Assembly (NCBI RefSeq): GCF_900114625.1
Contig: NZ_FOZL01000001.1
Span: 3,844,001-3,908,000 of the forward strand
DNA from: Granulicella pectinivorans
GTDB lineage: Bacteria; Acidobacteriota; Terriglobia; Terriglobales; Acidobacteriaceae
Length of the DNA stretch: 64,000 nt
Reading direction: 5' to 3'
The translations under genes were made by a program, and so were the position numbers. Below, in pieces: positions 24,407 to 34,227 of this stretch. A model generated the notes under the pieces. It saw only the letters and a program-made list of their open reading frames with translations. It searched no databases and had not been told where the DNA came from. Within the stretch, counting starts at the first letter, position 1; every line of letters starts with the position of its first letter.

Positions 24407-25555
24407 CTAGCGGAAAAACTCCGCAATCGCGCCGACAACGATCTCCTGCTCGTCGCTCCGCAACTCCGGATACATCGGCAGAGCGAGGACTTCTTCCGCC
24501 GCACGCTCCGACTCGGGAAAGTCTCCCGTTTTGTAGCCGAGGTCGACCAGCGAGACCTGCTGATGAAGCGACAAGGGGTAGTAGACCTCCGTGCCGATCT
24601 TCCGCTCGGCCAAGAAAGCACGGAGGGCATCCCGTTTCGGAGCCCGGATCACGTACTGGTGGTACACGTGCGTGCCGCGAGAGTCCTCGAACGGGAGGAC
24701 GATTCCCTTTCCCGTCAAACCGGCCGCTGCGAACATCTCCGCGTAGCCCGCGGCCAGGGCCCGCCGCTTGCGGTTGCCTTCCGGCAGGTACTTCAGCTTC
24801 ACCTCGAGAACGGCAGCCTGAATAGTGTCGAGACGGGAGTTCCAGCCGACCTCATCGTGATAGTAACGGCGCTTCATGCCATGGGCGCGAAGGCTGCGCA
24901 CGCGCTCGTCGATGGATTCGGATGAGGTCGTCACGAGGCCCGCATCGCCAACCGCCGCGAGATTCTTGGTGGGATAGAACGAAAATGCAGCCGAGGCCCC
25001 GAGAGCACCAGCCTTCACACCACGCCATTCCGCGCCAAAGGCCTGGGCGGCGTCTTCGACCAGCGTCACGCCAAATTCCTCGCGCAACGTGGAGAAGGCA
25101 TCCCAGTCTGCGCACTGGCCATAGAGATGCACCGGCAGAACAGCCTTGATCGTCTCCCCGCCACGCAACAGTTCGCCCACAGTCTGTGGAGACAGGTTGA
25201 ACGTCTGCGGGTCGATGTCAGCCAGAACCGGGCGGGCACCACAGCGGAGGATGGAGCTGACCGTAGCGAAAAAACTGAACGGGCTGGTCACGACCGCGTC
25301 TCCGGGGCCGACCCCGGCGGCGGCCATGGCCAGCCACAACGCATCCGTGCCGCTGGCGCATCCAATGGCGTGGGGAACGCCGCAGGACAGGGCGGCGGAG
25401 CGCTCAAACGACTCTACTTCGGGACCGAGGATGAAGCGTTGGGAGGTCAAGACTGTCTCGACCGCGGCCAAAACCTCCTCGCGAATGGTCGCGAACTGGC
25501 GGCTGAAATCGAGCATCGGAACGGGGGTAACTTTTGCGGGCGTCACTCCGTCCAT
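24407..25555 (-). CDS. DegT/DnrJ/EryC1/StrS-family PLP aminotransferase
   Basis: 382 residues from MDGVTPAKVTPVPMLDFSRQ; the frame is open far upstream but that part is not coding. Motifs: ASGTDALWLA (cofactor phosphate), PVHLYGQ, VEDAAQAFGAEW (pyridine-N aspartate), SFYPTKNLAAVGDAG with Schiff-base K197, and HVYHQYVIR. This family transaminates keto-sugars for surface polysaccharides, or acts as dehydratase or regulator. No sugar-nucleotide genes are adjacent, so the substrate cannot be named. It is divergent from hfq. Confidence 0.92.
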   Translation of the reverse strand: MDGVTPAKVTPVPMLDFSRQFATIREEVLAAVETVLTSQRFILGPEVESFERSAALSCGVPHAIGCASGTDALWLAMAAAGVGPGDAVVTSPFSFFATVSSILRCGARPVLADIDPQTFNLSPQTVGELLRGGETIKAVLPVHLYGQCADWDAFSTLREEFGVTLVEDAAQAFGAEWRGVKAGALGASAAFSFYPTKNLAAVGDAGLVTTSSESIDERVRSLRAHGMKRRYYHDEVGWNSRLDTIQAAVLEVKLKYLPEGNRKRRALAAGYAEMFAAAGLTGKGIVLPFEDSRGTHVYHQYVIRAPKRDALRAFLAERKIGTEVYYPLSLHQQVSLVDLGYKTGDFPESERAAEEVLALPMYPELRSDEQEIVVGAIAEFFR

Positions 25556-25736
25556 CCTACAACGCCCCTCTCGGCTTGAAATTCCGCGTGGATGGTCGTA
25601 TCGTTGGTTGGCTTGTATCTGAGAGACGCCTGTCGATACGAGGCGCGGTGGAACCGGTAGCTCCCCGGCCGGTTCCTTGACCTTTTTTGTCGCACTTTCA
25701 CAACTGAACAACTTGATTCGAAGGAGCTCTAAACCT

Positions 25737-26051
25737 ATGGATTCAAAGCCAGCACAGAATATCCAGGACACCTTTCTCAACACGGTCCGCAAAGACAAGA
25801 GCCCCATCACCATCTACCTGGTCAGTGGCGTGAAGCTCACCGGCAAGATCCGGTCCTTCGACAAATACTCCGTGCTGCTTGAAAACAACAGCCAGGAGCA
25901 ACTGATCTTCAAACACGCCATCTCCACGGTGGTCAGTGGCCGTTCCGCCAGCCACGGCGAAGGCAAGTCCGAACCGCGGCACAGCTCCATCAGCCATGCT
26001 CCTGCTCCCGTGCATGTGCATGAGCCGGTCTCCGCTGCCACCGATCATTGA
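25737..26051 (+). CDS. hfq: RNA chaperone Hfq
   Basis: 104 residues; AAGGAG lies ten bases before the ATG. The Sm fold is complete: QNIQDTFLNTVRKDKSPITI, YLVSGVKLTGKIRSFDKYSV, VLLENNSQEQLIFKHAIST. FKHAIST replaces the usual YKHAIST. A His/Pro-rich tail of about 35 residues follows the core, resembling the disordered C-termini of proteobacterial Hfq. It binds sRNA and mRNA. hflX follows after a 90-base gap, a common pairing. Confidence 0.97.
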   Translation: MDSKPAQNIQDTFLNTVRKDKSPITIYLVSGVKLTGKIRSFDKYSVLLENNSQEQLIFKHAISTVVSGRSASHGEGKSEPRHSSISHAPAPVHVHEPVSAATDH

Positions 26052-26083
26052 TACGGCGCACCACAATGAATCCTCCTTCCAGC

Positions 26084-26114
26084 AAGGCATCGGCATGCTC
26101 CCCGCCGATGCCTT
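26084..26114 (+). terminator. Hairpin between hfq and hflX
   Basis: A perfect 11-bp stem (AAGGCATCGGC / GCCGATGCCTT) with a nine-base loop, 33 bases after the hfq stop. The following bases are CGCGTCTTTA, a poor T-tract. It may be a partial terminator or a 3'-end stabiliser of hfq mRNA. Confidence 0.55.
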
Positions 26115-26141
26115 CGCGTCTTTACCCTCTAGAAGGCCTCT

Positions 26142-27638
26142 TTGCGTAAAAAGAAATCTCCGCAGCACGAAGAAGAACAGACCAAGCGTCCACAGCGGCG
26201 CTCACTCGTCGAAGCCGCCGAAGCCCAGGAAGCCGCCATTGCGGCCCGCGAACGCCGTTCGCTCACCGAACATCAGCAGTCCGAGCTCGCCGTGCTGGTC
26301 GCGGTGGAGTTCACGGCCGACCAGAAGCGCAAGAAGCTTACTACCGCTGCGCGACTCGCCCGCGACACCGCTGCCCTGCTGGCCGGCGAGGACCCTGCCG
26401 CCGAAAACATCCATGACCTCGACTTCGACGCCTCGCGCGCCGAGTTCGAGGAGCTTGCCCGCTCCGCCGGGGCGACCATCGCGACCACCATCGTGCAGCG
26501 CCGCCAGAAGCCCGATCCCGGCTCCCTGGTGGGCCAGGGCAAGCTGGACGAGATCGTTGAGATCGTGACCTCCACGGGGGCGTCGCTTGTCCTCTTCGAC
26601 CACGACCTCACGCCGTCGCAGCTCCGTAATATCGAAGCGCGCATGCCCTGCCACGTCATCGACCGGTCGCAGCTCATCCTGGACATCTTCGCCCGGCACG
26701 CCAGGACGCGTGAGGGCCAATTGCAGGTCGAGCTCGCCCAGCTCGAATACCAGCTTCCCCGCCTCTCCGGACGCGGTCGCGCCATGAGCCAGACCGGCGG
26801 CGGTATCGGCACCCGCGGACCGGGCGAAACCCAGCTCGAGACCGACCGCCGCAAGATCAACATCCGCATCGATCGCATCAAGGAGCAGCTCGAGGCGGTC
26901 CGGCGGATTCGCCGTCAGCAGAGGCAGCGGCGCGAGGCGGTCCCAGTACCGGTAGTTGCCCTGGTGGGTTACACCAACGCCGGTAAGTCCACGCTGTTCA
27001 ATGCGTTGACCGAGGCGGGCGTGCTGGAATCGGCGCGGATGTTCGCCACGCTCGACCCAAAGCTGCGTCAGCTTACGCTTCCCTCGCGACGGAAGATCCT
27101 GCTTTCGGACACGGTCGGATTTATCCGCAATCTGCCACACCAGCTCGTCACCAGCTTCCGGGCCACGCTTGAGGAGGTAGAGCGGGCGGAGATTCTGTTG
27201 CATATCCAGGATGCCTCGTCCGAGATGCGCGATGAGCAGAAGGCACAGGTGGAGAAGGTCCTCGCCGAGCTGGAGGTCAAAGGAAAGACGGTTCTGCAGG
27301 TGCTGAACAAGATCGACCTCGTCGGTCCGCGCGAACGTGAAAATCTGTCGAATATCCCCGGCGACATCCTTGTCTCCGGGCTTGCGAAGGTGGGTCTTCC
27401 GGCATTGATTGCCGCCATCGACGACGCGCTGGTGGTGGACCCCCTGATCCAGTCGCGCCTCCGGCTTCCGCAGTCCGAAGGCGCGATTCTGGCGTCGCTC
27501 GAGGCAGGGGCCGTGATTGAAACGAAGCGTTTTGAGGGAAATCTGGTCTTCCTGGAGGTGCGCGGGCCGGCTTCCCTGCTCAATCGCTACCGCCGTTTTC
27601 GGGAGCGTTCCGGGCGAGAAACGGAAGTCGTTGCGTGA
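26142..27638 (+). CDS. hflX: Ribosome-rescue GTPase HflX
   Basis: 498 residues from a TTG with AAGG seven bases upstream. HflX splits stalled 70S ribosomes. A Lys/Arg/Glu-rich N-terminal extension (about 1-45) precedes the nucleotide-binding HflX domain (SLVGQGKLDEI, LVLFDHDLTPSQLRNIE), the glycine-rich TGGGIGTRGPGETQLETDRR and a coiled coil. The G domain has P-loop GYTNAGKST at 276-284, DTVGFIRNLPH (G3), NKID (G4) and VSGLAKVG (G5). Confidence 0.96.
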   Translation: MRKKKSPQHEEEQTKRPQRRSLVEAAEAQEAAIAARERRSLTEHQQSELAVLVAVEFTADQKRKKLTTAARLARDTAALLAGEDPAAENIHDLDFDASRAEFEELARSAGATIATTIVQRRQKPDPGSLVGQGKLDEIVEIVTSTGASLVLFDHDLTPSQLRNIEARMPCHVIDRSQLILDIFARHARTREGQLQVELAQLEYQLPRLSGRGRAMSQTGGGIGTRGPGETQLETDRRKINIRIDRIKEQLEAVRRIRRQQRQRREAVPVPVVALVGYTNAGKSTLFNALTEAGVLESARMFATLDPKLRQLTLPSRRKILLSDTVGFIRNLPHQLVTSFRATLEEVERAEILLHIQDASSEMRDEQKAQVEKVLAELEVKGKTVLQVLNKIDLVGPRERENLSNIPGDILVSGLAKVGLPALIAAIDDALVVDPLIQSRLRLPQSEGAILASLEAGAVIETKRFEGNLVFLEVRGPASLLNRYRRFRERSGRETEVVA

Positions 27639-27695
27639 TCGGGGGCACCCGGTGCGTTTATCGAGCAACCTGCGCGAATAGCGGAATCATGTTGT

Positions 27696-27726
27696 TTGAC
27701 ACTCCCCCAACCCCTTTGCTAAAAAT
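27696..27726 (+). promoter_or_regulatory. Promoter of the ATP synthase operon
   Basis: TTGACA at 27696-27701 and TAAAAAT at 27720-27726, with an 18-base spacer. It is the best sigma-70-type promoter in the window and leaves a leader of about 120 bases before the first ATP synthase gene. Confidence 0.7.
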
Positions 27727-27854
27727 AGTAGGTACCGCGACCTAAACACCCCTGCCGGACCGGCCCACATGGCGATCTCGCGCACCGGATTCAGCCACAC
27801 CCAACGCGTAGTCTGCAACAAGACGGTTCAAGACCGACCGGCGATACCCAAACA

Positions 27855-28319
27855 ATGGATCAGATTCTCAATCAACTCGGTGATCTTGTGCTCGGCTCCG
27901 TGCCGACCATGATCTTGTTCATCCTCCTCGTCATCGCGTACGGCCTTCTCGTGCGCCGGCCCTTGGACAAGGTCCTGGCCGAGCGCCGCGCCCGCACCTC
28001 GGGTGCTATCGAGCAGGCCAAGGGAGCCATCTCCGCTGCGGAAGCCGAGACCAAGGTTTACGAAGACAAGCTGCGCGCTGCCCGCTCGGAGATCTTCTCC
28101 GCGCGCGAAGCCAAGCTGAAGCAGTGGAATGCCGAGCGCGATGCCGCCCTCGAAGAGGCTCGTACCGCCACGCAGCAGCGCGTTGCCGCAGCCCGCGCCG
28201 AGATCGAGCGCACGGCTGCCACCGCCCGCCAGCAGATCGAAGCCCTCTCCGAAGCCCTGAGCGAACAGGTGATGCGCGCCGTTCTTCCCGCGGGCATCTC
28301 CACGGAGGCCACCCAGTAA
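27855..28319 (+). CDS. atpF: ATP synthase Fo subunit b' (AtpF-type)
   Basis: 154 residues. One N-terminal membrane helix (VPTMILFILLVIAYGLLV) ends in RRPLDKVLAERRARTSGAIEQAK, the standard b-subunit transition, followed by a continuous charged coiled coil. It forms half of the peripheral stalk that holds the F1 head. A second, different b-type gene follows with a TAATG overlap, so the stalk is probably a b/b' heterodimer, as in cyanobacteria. No a or c gene lies upstream. No clear Shine-Dalgarno precedes the ATG. Confidence 0.92.
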   Translation: MDQILNQLGDLVLGSVPTMILFILLVIAYGLLVRRPLDKVLAERRARTSGAIEQAKGAISAAEAETKVYEDKLRAARSEIFSAREAKLKQWNAERDAALEEARTATQQRVAAARAEIERTAATARQQIEALSEALSEQVMRAVLPAGISTEATQ

Positions 28320-29050
28320 TGCGCCTCTCCTTTGCAATCAAGAATTCCCTCCGCATCGCCTTCGTCGCGGCTCTTTTCTTCGGCACACTCCCCTTCGCAC
28401 ACGCGATGCAGGAAGCTCCCGAGCACGTCACCGCTTCGGGCGCGAAGTCCACTCCCGAGGCCGCCGGCCCCGAGCAGAAGAAGGAAGCCGAGGACGAGAA
28501 CGACGCGTACCTGAAGTCGCCTTCGGTGCAGAAGTTCGGCAAGCTGTTCGGTCTCAACGCCGAGCAGGCGGCAACCACCTTCACGGTCGTGAACTTCGTG
28601 GTGCTCGCAGGTCTGGTTGGCCTCTTCCTGGTGAAGACGCTGCCGAAGACCTTCCGGGATCGCAACTCCGCCATCCAGAAGCACCTCGTCGACGCCCGCA
28701 CGGCCACCGAAGAGGCCTCCGCCCGTCTGAACAGTGTGGAAGAGCGCCTGTCGAAACTGGATGCTCAGATCTCCGCGATGAAGACTCAGTCCGAGGCCGA
28801 TTCGGTCAAGGATGAGGCGCGCATCAAGGCTTCGGTTGAGGATGAGAAGGCCAAGATCCTCGCCGCCGCCGAACAGGAGATCTCCGCCGCCACGATTCAT
28901 GCGCAGCGTCAGATTCAGAAGTACGCCGCCGAGCTTGCCATCGAGCAGGCCGCGCGCAAGCTCACGATCTCGGCCGAGACGGACCGTCTTCTGGTGCAGA
29001 ACTTTGCCCGCAACCTCGGCGCGGATGAGTCGAAGGAAGGGCAGAACTAA
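28319..29050 (+). CDS. atpF: ATP synthase Fo subunit b with N-terminal signal-like segment
   Basis: 243 residues, well above the usual 155-175. The start overlaps the b' stop (TAATG). Residues 1-29 look like a Sec signal peptide (RIAFVAALFFGTLPFAHA), followed by a charged, Ala/Glu-rich stretch of about 45 residues. The normal b membrane helix is at about 82-102 (TTFTVVNFVVLAGLVGLFLV), then PKTFRDRNSAIQKHLVDART and a coiled coil. The first segment would place the extra stretch outside the membrane. It pairs with b' and delta in the stalk. Confidence 0.88.
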   Translation: MRLSFAIKNSLRIAFVAALFFGTLPFAHAMQEAPEHVTASGAKSTPEAAGPEQKKEAEDENDAYLKSPSVQKFGKLFGLNAEQAATTFTVVNFVVLAGLVGLFLVKTLPKTFRDRNSAIQKHLVDARTATEEASARLNSVEERLSKLDAQISAMKTQSEADSVKDEARIKASVEDEKAKILAAAEQEISAATIHAQRQIQKYAAELAIEQAARKLTISAETDRLLVQNFARNLGADESKEGQN

Positions 29051-29589
29051 TGTCGACCGTCTCCCTTCGCTACGCCCACGCTTTTGGCGATGTCGCCAGG
29101 TCAGCCCATCTCGACGCCCAGCTTGCCAAGCAGCAGTTGGAAGACTTCTCCGGTACGCTGCTCGGAAGCCCTGAGTTGCATGAGTTCCTTGGCAATCCGT
29201 CGATTGCGGCACCGGAGAAGCTCAAGATCGTCGATGCCGTCACGAGCAAGATCGGTGTCTATCCGCAGGTTCGCAACTTCATTGCGGTCATCATGACGCA
29301 TGAGCGCTTGCACGATCTGCCGGAGATCATCGCGGAGTTCGCAGCATTCGCCGACGAGGCCGCTTCGATCACCGACGCTGAAGTCACTACGGCCCGCCCC
29401 TTGAACGATGCCGACCGCGTCGAGCTCGAGGCACGCATCAGTGCGCTGGCCGGCGGGGCGATTCGCACCGCGTACCATCAGGATTCCACCCTGCTCGGCG
29501 GAGTTGTCGTCCGTATCGGATCCACCGTGTATGACGGATCCGTCAGGGCGCAGTTGCAGCAGTTGAAGACAAAGCTGATCAACGCATAA
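29050..29589 (+). CDS. atpH: ATP synthase F1 subunit delta
   Basis: 179 residues, standard size. It opens STVSLRYAHAFGDVA and ends with the family pattern LLGGVVVRIGSTVYDGSVRA plus a terminal helix QLQQLKTKLI. Delta links the alpha3beta3 head to the b/b' stalk. Its start overlaps the b stop (TAATG), and 39 bases separate it from atpA. Confidence 0.95.
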   Translation: MSTVSLRYAHAFGDVARSAHLDAQLAKQQLEDFSGTLLGSPELHEFLGNPSIAAPEKLKIVDAVTSKIGVYPQVRNFIAVIMTHERLHDLPEIIAEFAAFADEAASITDAEVTTARPLNDADRVELEARISALAGGAIRTAYHQDSTLLGGVVVRIGSTVYDGSVRAQLQQLKTKLINA

Positions 29590-29628
29590 CCCAAGTTTCG
29601 TACGAAGAAAACGAGTAAAAGAGAAGAT

Positions 29629-31173
29629 ATGGCACAGATCAAGGCAGATGAGATAACCGAGCTGCTTCGTCAGCAGATCGAAAGCTACGAACAGAAGATT
29701 CAGGTCGACGAAGTCGGCACCGTCATTTCTCTGGGCGACGGTATCGCTCGCGTACACGGTCTCGACAAGGTCATGGCCGGCGAACTCATCGAGTTCCCCC
29801 ACGGCGTTGCGGGTCTCGCCATGAACCTCGACGAGGACCAGGTCGGTGCCGTGCTTCTGGGCGACTACACCGAGCTCTCCGAAGGCGATCAGGTCAAGCG
29901 TACGGGCAAGATTATGTCCGTGCCGGTTGGCAAGGCGATGATCGGCCGCGTCGTGAACGCGCTCGGCGCGCCCATCGACGACAAGGGCCCCATCGAGACG
30001 ACCGAGTTCCTTCCCGTTGAGCGTCTCGCTCCCGGCGTGATCGATCGTCAGGGCGTCACCGAGCCCATGGCCACCGGCATCAAGGCCATCGACATGATGA
30101 TTCCGATCGGCCGCGGCCAGCGTGAGCTCATCATCGGCGATCGCCAGACCGGCAAGACCGCCATCCTGCTCGACACCATCATCAATTCCGCGAAGAACAA
30201 CCTGATCTGCATCTACTGCGCCATCGGCCAGAAGCGCTCGTCGGTTGCCCAGGTGGTGCAGACGCTCGAAGAGAACGGCGCGATGGCGTACACCATCGTC
30301 GTGGCCGCGACTGCCTCCGAGCCCGCTCCGATGCAGTATCTGGCACCATTTGCCGCAACCGCCATCGGCGAGTACTTCCGCGACAACGGCATGCACGCGC
30401 TGGTGATGTACGACGATCTTTCCAAGCACGCCGCTTCGTACCGCGAGATTTCTCTGCTCCTCCGCCGTCCGCCAGGGCGCGAAGCATACCCCGGAGACGT
30501 GTTCTACCTGCATTCCCGACTTCTGGAGCGCAGCTCCAAGCTTTCCGATAAGCTCGGCGGCGGTTCGCTCACTGCCCTGCCCGTCATCGAGACGCAGGCC
30601 GGCGACGTTTCGGCTTATATTCCGACCAACGTGATCTCGATCACCGACGGACAGATCTTCCTCGAGACCGATCTCTTCAACTCGGGTATCCGTCCCGCCG
30701 TCAACGTCGGTCTTTCCGTATCGCGCGTCGGTTTCGCCGCTGCCTACAAGTCCACCAAACAGGTCGGTGCGACGATGAAGCTCGATCTCGCGCAGTATCG
30801 CGAGCTCGCCGCCTTCTCGCAGTTCGGCTCGGATCTCGACAAGGTAACGCTGCAGCAGCTCAACCGCGGCCAGCGCCTCACCGAACTTCTGAAGCAGCCC
30901 CAGTACCAGCCGCTCCCTGCCGAAAAGCAGACGGCAATCCTGTTCGCCGGCGTCAATGGCCTGCTCGACGATGTTGAGGTCAAGGACCTTCGCGCCTTCG
31001 AGGATGGCTTTTTCCCCTGGATCGAGAGCGCACAGCCCGCGATTCTGGAAGAGATCAAGACGAAGAAGGAGTTCGATAAGCCCGGCGTGCTCAAGGGCAA
31101 ATTGACCGACGCGATCAAGGAGTACAAGGCGAATTTCCTCGCAGGTCTCAAGGATAAGGCGGTCGCGAAGTAA
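29629..31173 (+). CDS. atpA: ATP synthase F1 subunit alpha
   Basis: 514 residues, normal length. The N-terminal beta-barrel has GTVISLGDGIARVHGLDKVMAGELIEF. The P-loop GDRQTGKT begins at G170, followed by YCAIGQKRSSVAQVV and the alpha signature PPGREAYPGDVFYLHSRLLERS. It provides the non-catalytic nucleotide sites of F1. GAGAAG precedes the ATG, and atpG starts three bases after the stop. Confidence 0.99.
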   Translation: MAQIKADEITELLRQQIESYEQKIQVDEVGTVISLGDGIARVHGLDKVMAGELIEFPHGVAGLAMNLDEDQVGAVLLGDYTELSEGDQVKRTGKIMSVPVGKAMIGRVVNALGAPIDDKGPIETTEFLPVERLAPGVIDRQGVTEPMATGIKAIDMMIPIGRGQRELIIGDRQTGKTAILLDTIINSAKNNLICIYCAIGQKRSSVAQVVQTLEENGAMAYTIVVAATASEPAPMQYLAPFAATAIGEYFRDNGMHALVMYDDLSKHAASYREISLLLRRPPGREAYPGDVFYLHSRLLERSSKLSDKLGGGSLTALPVIETQAGDVSAYIPTNVISITDGQIFLETDLFNSGIRPAVNVGLSVSRVGFAAAYKSTKQVGATMKLDLAQYRELAAFSQFGSDLDKVTLQQLNRGQRLTELLKQPQYQPLPAEKQTAILFAGVNGLLDDVEVKDLRAFEDGFFPWIESAQPAILEEIKTKKEFDKPGVLKGKLTDAIKEYKANFLAGLKDKAVAK

Positions 31174-31176
31174 TCC

Positions 31177-32268
<1,092 letters not shown>

Positions 32269-32294
32269 CGCGAAGGCTGTAAGCGAAAGAGACT

Positions 32295-33734
32295 ATGGCA
32301 GAAAACATCGGAAAAGTAATCAGCATCAGCGGCCCGGCCGTTGACGTCCAGTTCGAAGAGTCGCACATGCCGCCGATCTTCCAGGCGCTGCGCATCGTCA
32401 GCGACGGATTTACCGTCCCCCAGCCGCTCTCGGTCATCGTGGAGGTGCAGCAGCACCTCGGTGAAGGCCGTGTGCGCTGCATCGCCATGGTGGCGACCGA
32501 AGGTATGGTTCGCGGCATGAAGGCGATCGACACCGGCGCCGGCATCTCGGTGCCTGTTGGCCGTGAGACCCTGGGCCGCGTGCTCAACGTTCTCGGCGAG
32601 CCCGTCGACGAGCTTGGACCGGTTAACGCCAAGAAACACATGCCGATTCACCGTCAGGCGCCCGCGTTCGACGAGCAGTCGACCTCGGAAGAGATGTTCG
32701 AGACCGGCATCAAGGTCATCGATCTCATCCAGCCCTTCCTCAAAGGCGGCAAGATCGGCCTGTTCGGTGGCGCCGGCGTCGGCAAGACCGTCGTCATTCA
32801 GGAGCTCATCAACAACGTCGCGCAGCAGCACGGTGGTTTCTCCGTGTTCGCCGGCGTCGGAGAGCGTACCCGTGAGGGCAACGATCTCTGGCATGAGTTC
32901 CAGGAGTCGGGCGTTATCGATATCAACGACTTCACGAAGTCCAAGGCCGCGCTGATCTACGGTCAGATGACCGAGCCCCCAGGGGCGCGTCTGCGCGTGG
33001 CGCTCACCGGCCTGACGGTCGCCGAGCACTTCCGCGACGAAGAAGGCGCCGACACCCTGCTCTTCATCGACAACATCTTCCGCTTCACCCAGGCCGGTTC
33101 CGAGGTCTCCACGCTGCTCGGCCGTATGCCGTCCGCCGTGGGCTACCAGCCGAACCTCGCCACCGAAATGGGCGAACTGCAGGAGCGCATCACGTCGACC
33201 AAGAAGGGTTCGATCACCTCGGTGCAGGCCGTTTACGTGCCCGCCGACGATCTTACCGATCCCGCGCCGGCCACAACCTTTGCCCACCTGGACGCAACGA
33301 CCGTGCTTTCGCGTCCCCTGTCTGAGCTTGGTATTTATCCGGCCGTCGATCCCCTTGCCTCTACCTCGCGCATTCTGTCCCCGCGCGTTGTCGGCCAGGA
33401 GCACTACGATGTGGCGCAGGGCGTCAAGCGCATCCTTCAGCGGTACAAGGATCTGCAGGACATCATCGCCATCCTCGGTATCGACGAGCTCTCGGAAGAG
33501 GACAAGATCACCGTGGCGCGCGCCCGCAAGGTCCAGCGCTTCCTGTCGCAGCCCTTCCACGTCGCGGAGATCTTTACCGGCATCCCCGGCGCGTACGTGA
33601 AGGTTGCGGACACCGTCCGCGCGTTCAAGGAAGTCATCGAGGGCAAGCACGACTCGATTCCTGAGCAGGCCTTCTACCTCAAGGGTGGCATCGAGGACGT
33701 TCTCGCCGCTGCTGAAAAGATGAAGAACGCATAA
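32295..33734 (+). CDS. atpD: ATP synthase F1 subunit beta
   Basis: 479 residues. The catalytic P-loop GGAGVGKT is at 158-165, followed by GVGERTREGNDL (catalytic Glu), LLFIDNIFRFTQAGSEVS (Walker B) and PSAVGYQPNLATEMGELQER. It holds the catalytic nucleotide sites. It lies 26 bases after atpG; a strong hairpin follows before atpC. Confidence 0.99.
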   Translation: MAENIGKVISISGPAVDVQFEESHMPPIFQALRIVSDGFTVPQPLSVIVEVQQHLGEGRVRCIAMVATEGMVRGMKAIDTGAGISVPVGRETLGRVLNVLGEPVDELGPVNAKKHMPIHRQAPAFDEQSTSEEMFETGIKVIDLIQPFLKGGKIGLFGGAGVGKTVVIQELINNVAQQHGGFSVFAGVGERTREGNDLWHEFQESGVIDINDFTKSKAALIYGQMTEPPGARLRVALTGLTVAEHFRDEEGADTLLFIDNIFRFTQAGSEVSTLLGRMPSAVGYQPNLATEMGELQERITSTKKGSITSVQAVYVPADDLTDPAPATTFAHLDATTVLSRPLSELGIYPAVDPLASTSRILSPRVVGQEHYDVAQGVKRILQRYKDLQDIIAILGIDELSEEDKITVARARKVQRFLSQPFHVAEIFTGIPGAYVKVADTVRAFKEVIEGKHDSIPEQAFYLKGGIEDVLAAAEKMKNA

Positions 33735-33740
33735 ACACCT

Positions 33741-33775
33741 GCCTCTCGCTCTCGATGACCTCGGGAGCGAGAGGC
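33741..33775 (+). repeat. Intra-operon hairpin between atpD and atpC
   Basis: A perfect 11-bp stem (GCCTCTCGCTC / GAGCGAGAGGC) with a 13-base loop in the 54-base atpD-atpC gap and no T-tract. It could protect the atpD 3' end after processing or limit expression of epsilon relative to beta. Confidence 0.7.
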
Positions 33776-33788
33776 TAAAGGCAAGGTA

Positions 33789-34223
33789 ATGGCAGAAGCA
33801 ATCAATCAATCCGGTCTTCTTCAGGTTCGTCTCGTCACGCCCGACCGCGTTCTCTTAGACGCGACCGCCGAGGCCGTCGAGCTGCCCGCGATGTCCGGTT
33901 ATCTCGAAGCCCTCTACGGCGCCGCCCCGCTCCTGGCCGAGCTTGGCGCCGGCGAAGTGCGCCTGCACGGCGGAAGCTCGCACGAGCAGAAGTTCTTCGT
34001 GGCCTGGGGCTTCGTCGAAGTTCTTCCCGAACGCGTTACCATCCTCGCCGAGACAGCGGTCGTCCCGGCAGAGATCGACAAGGCTGCAGCCAGCGCCGAA
34101 CTCCAGGAAGCCCAGAAGATGTGGAATGAGGCTGGCGACAACGGCGACCAGTACGACGAAGCCAACGCCCTCACCCGTCAGGCCGAGGAGAAGATCGCCT
34201 CCGCCGAGGGCCGCACCGCTTAA
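33789..34223 (+). CDS. atpC: ATP synthase F1 subunit epsilon
   Basis: 144 residues. The N-terminal beta-sandwich opens LLQVRLVTPDRVLLDATAEAVELPAMSGYLEALYGAAPLLAELG and continues HEQKFFVAWGFVEVLPERVTILAETA. A C-terminal helical pair (about 90-140) would give the autoinhibitory arm. AAGG precedes the ATG. It is the last ATP synthase gene; a GNAT gene follows after four bases. Confidence 0.95.
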   Translation: MAEAINQSGLLQVRLVTPDRVLLDATAEAVELPAMSGYLEALYGAAPLLAELGAGEVRLHGGSSHEQKFFVAWGFVEVLPERVTILAETAVVPAEIDKAAASAELQEAQKMWNEAGDNGDQYDEANALTRQAEEKIASAEGRTA

Positions 34224-34227
34224 TCCA

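Noticed and set aside
25650..25676. Stem GGAACCGG / CCGGTTCC before hfq as a terminator
   Set aside because: It lies in a divergent region with no upstream gene on the plus strand, and the T-run begins only after a further six bases; it may be chance or part of the hfq leader.
27644..27656. GGGCACCCGG after hflX as another copy of the palindromic element
   Set aside because: Only the short flank motif is present; no stem follows, so chance is likely.
26202..27668. 488-codon minus-strand frame opposite hflX
   Set aside because: No domain and shadow composition; the HflX motifs on the plus strand are complete.
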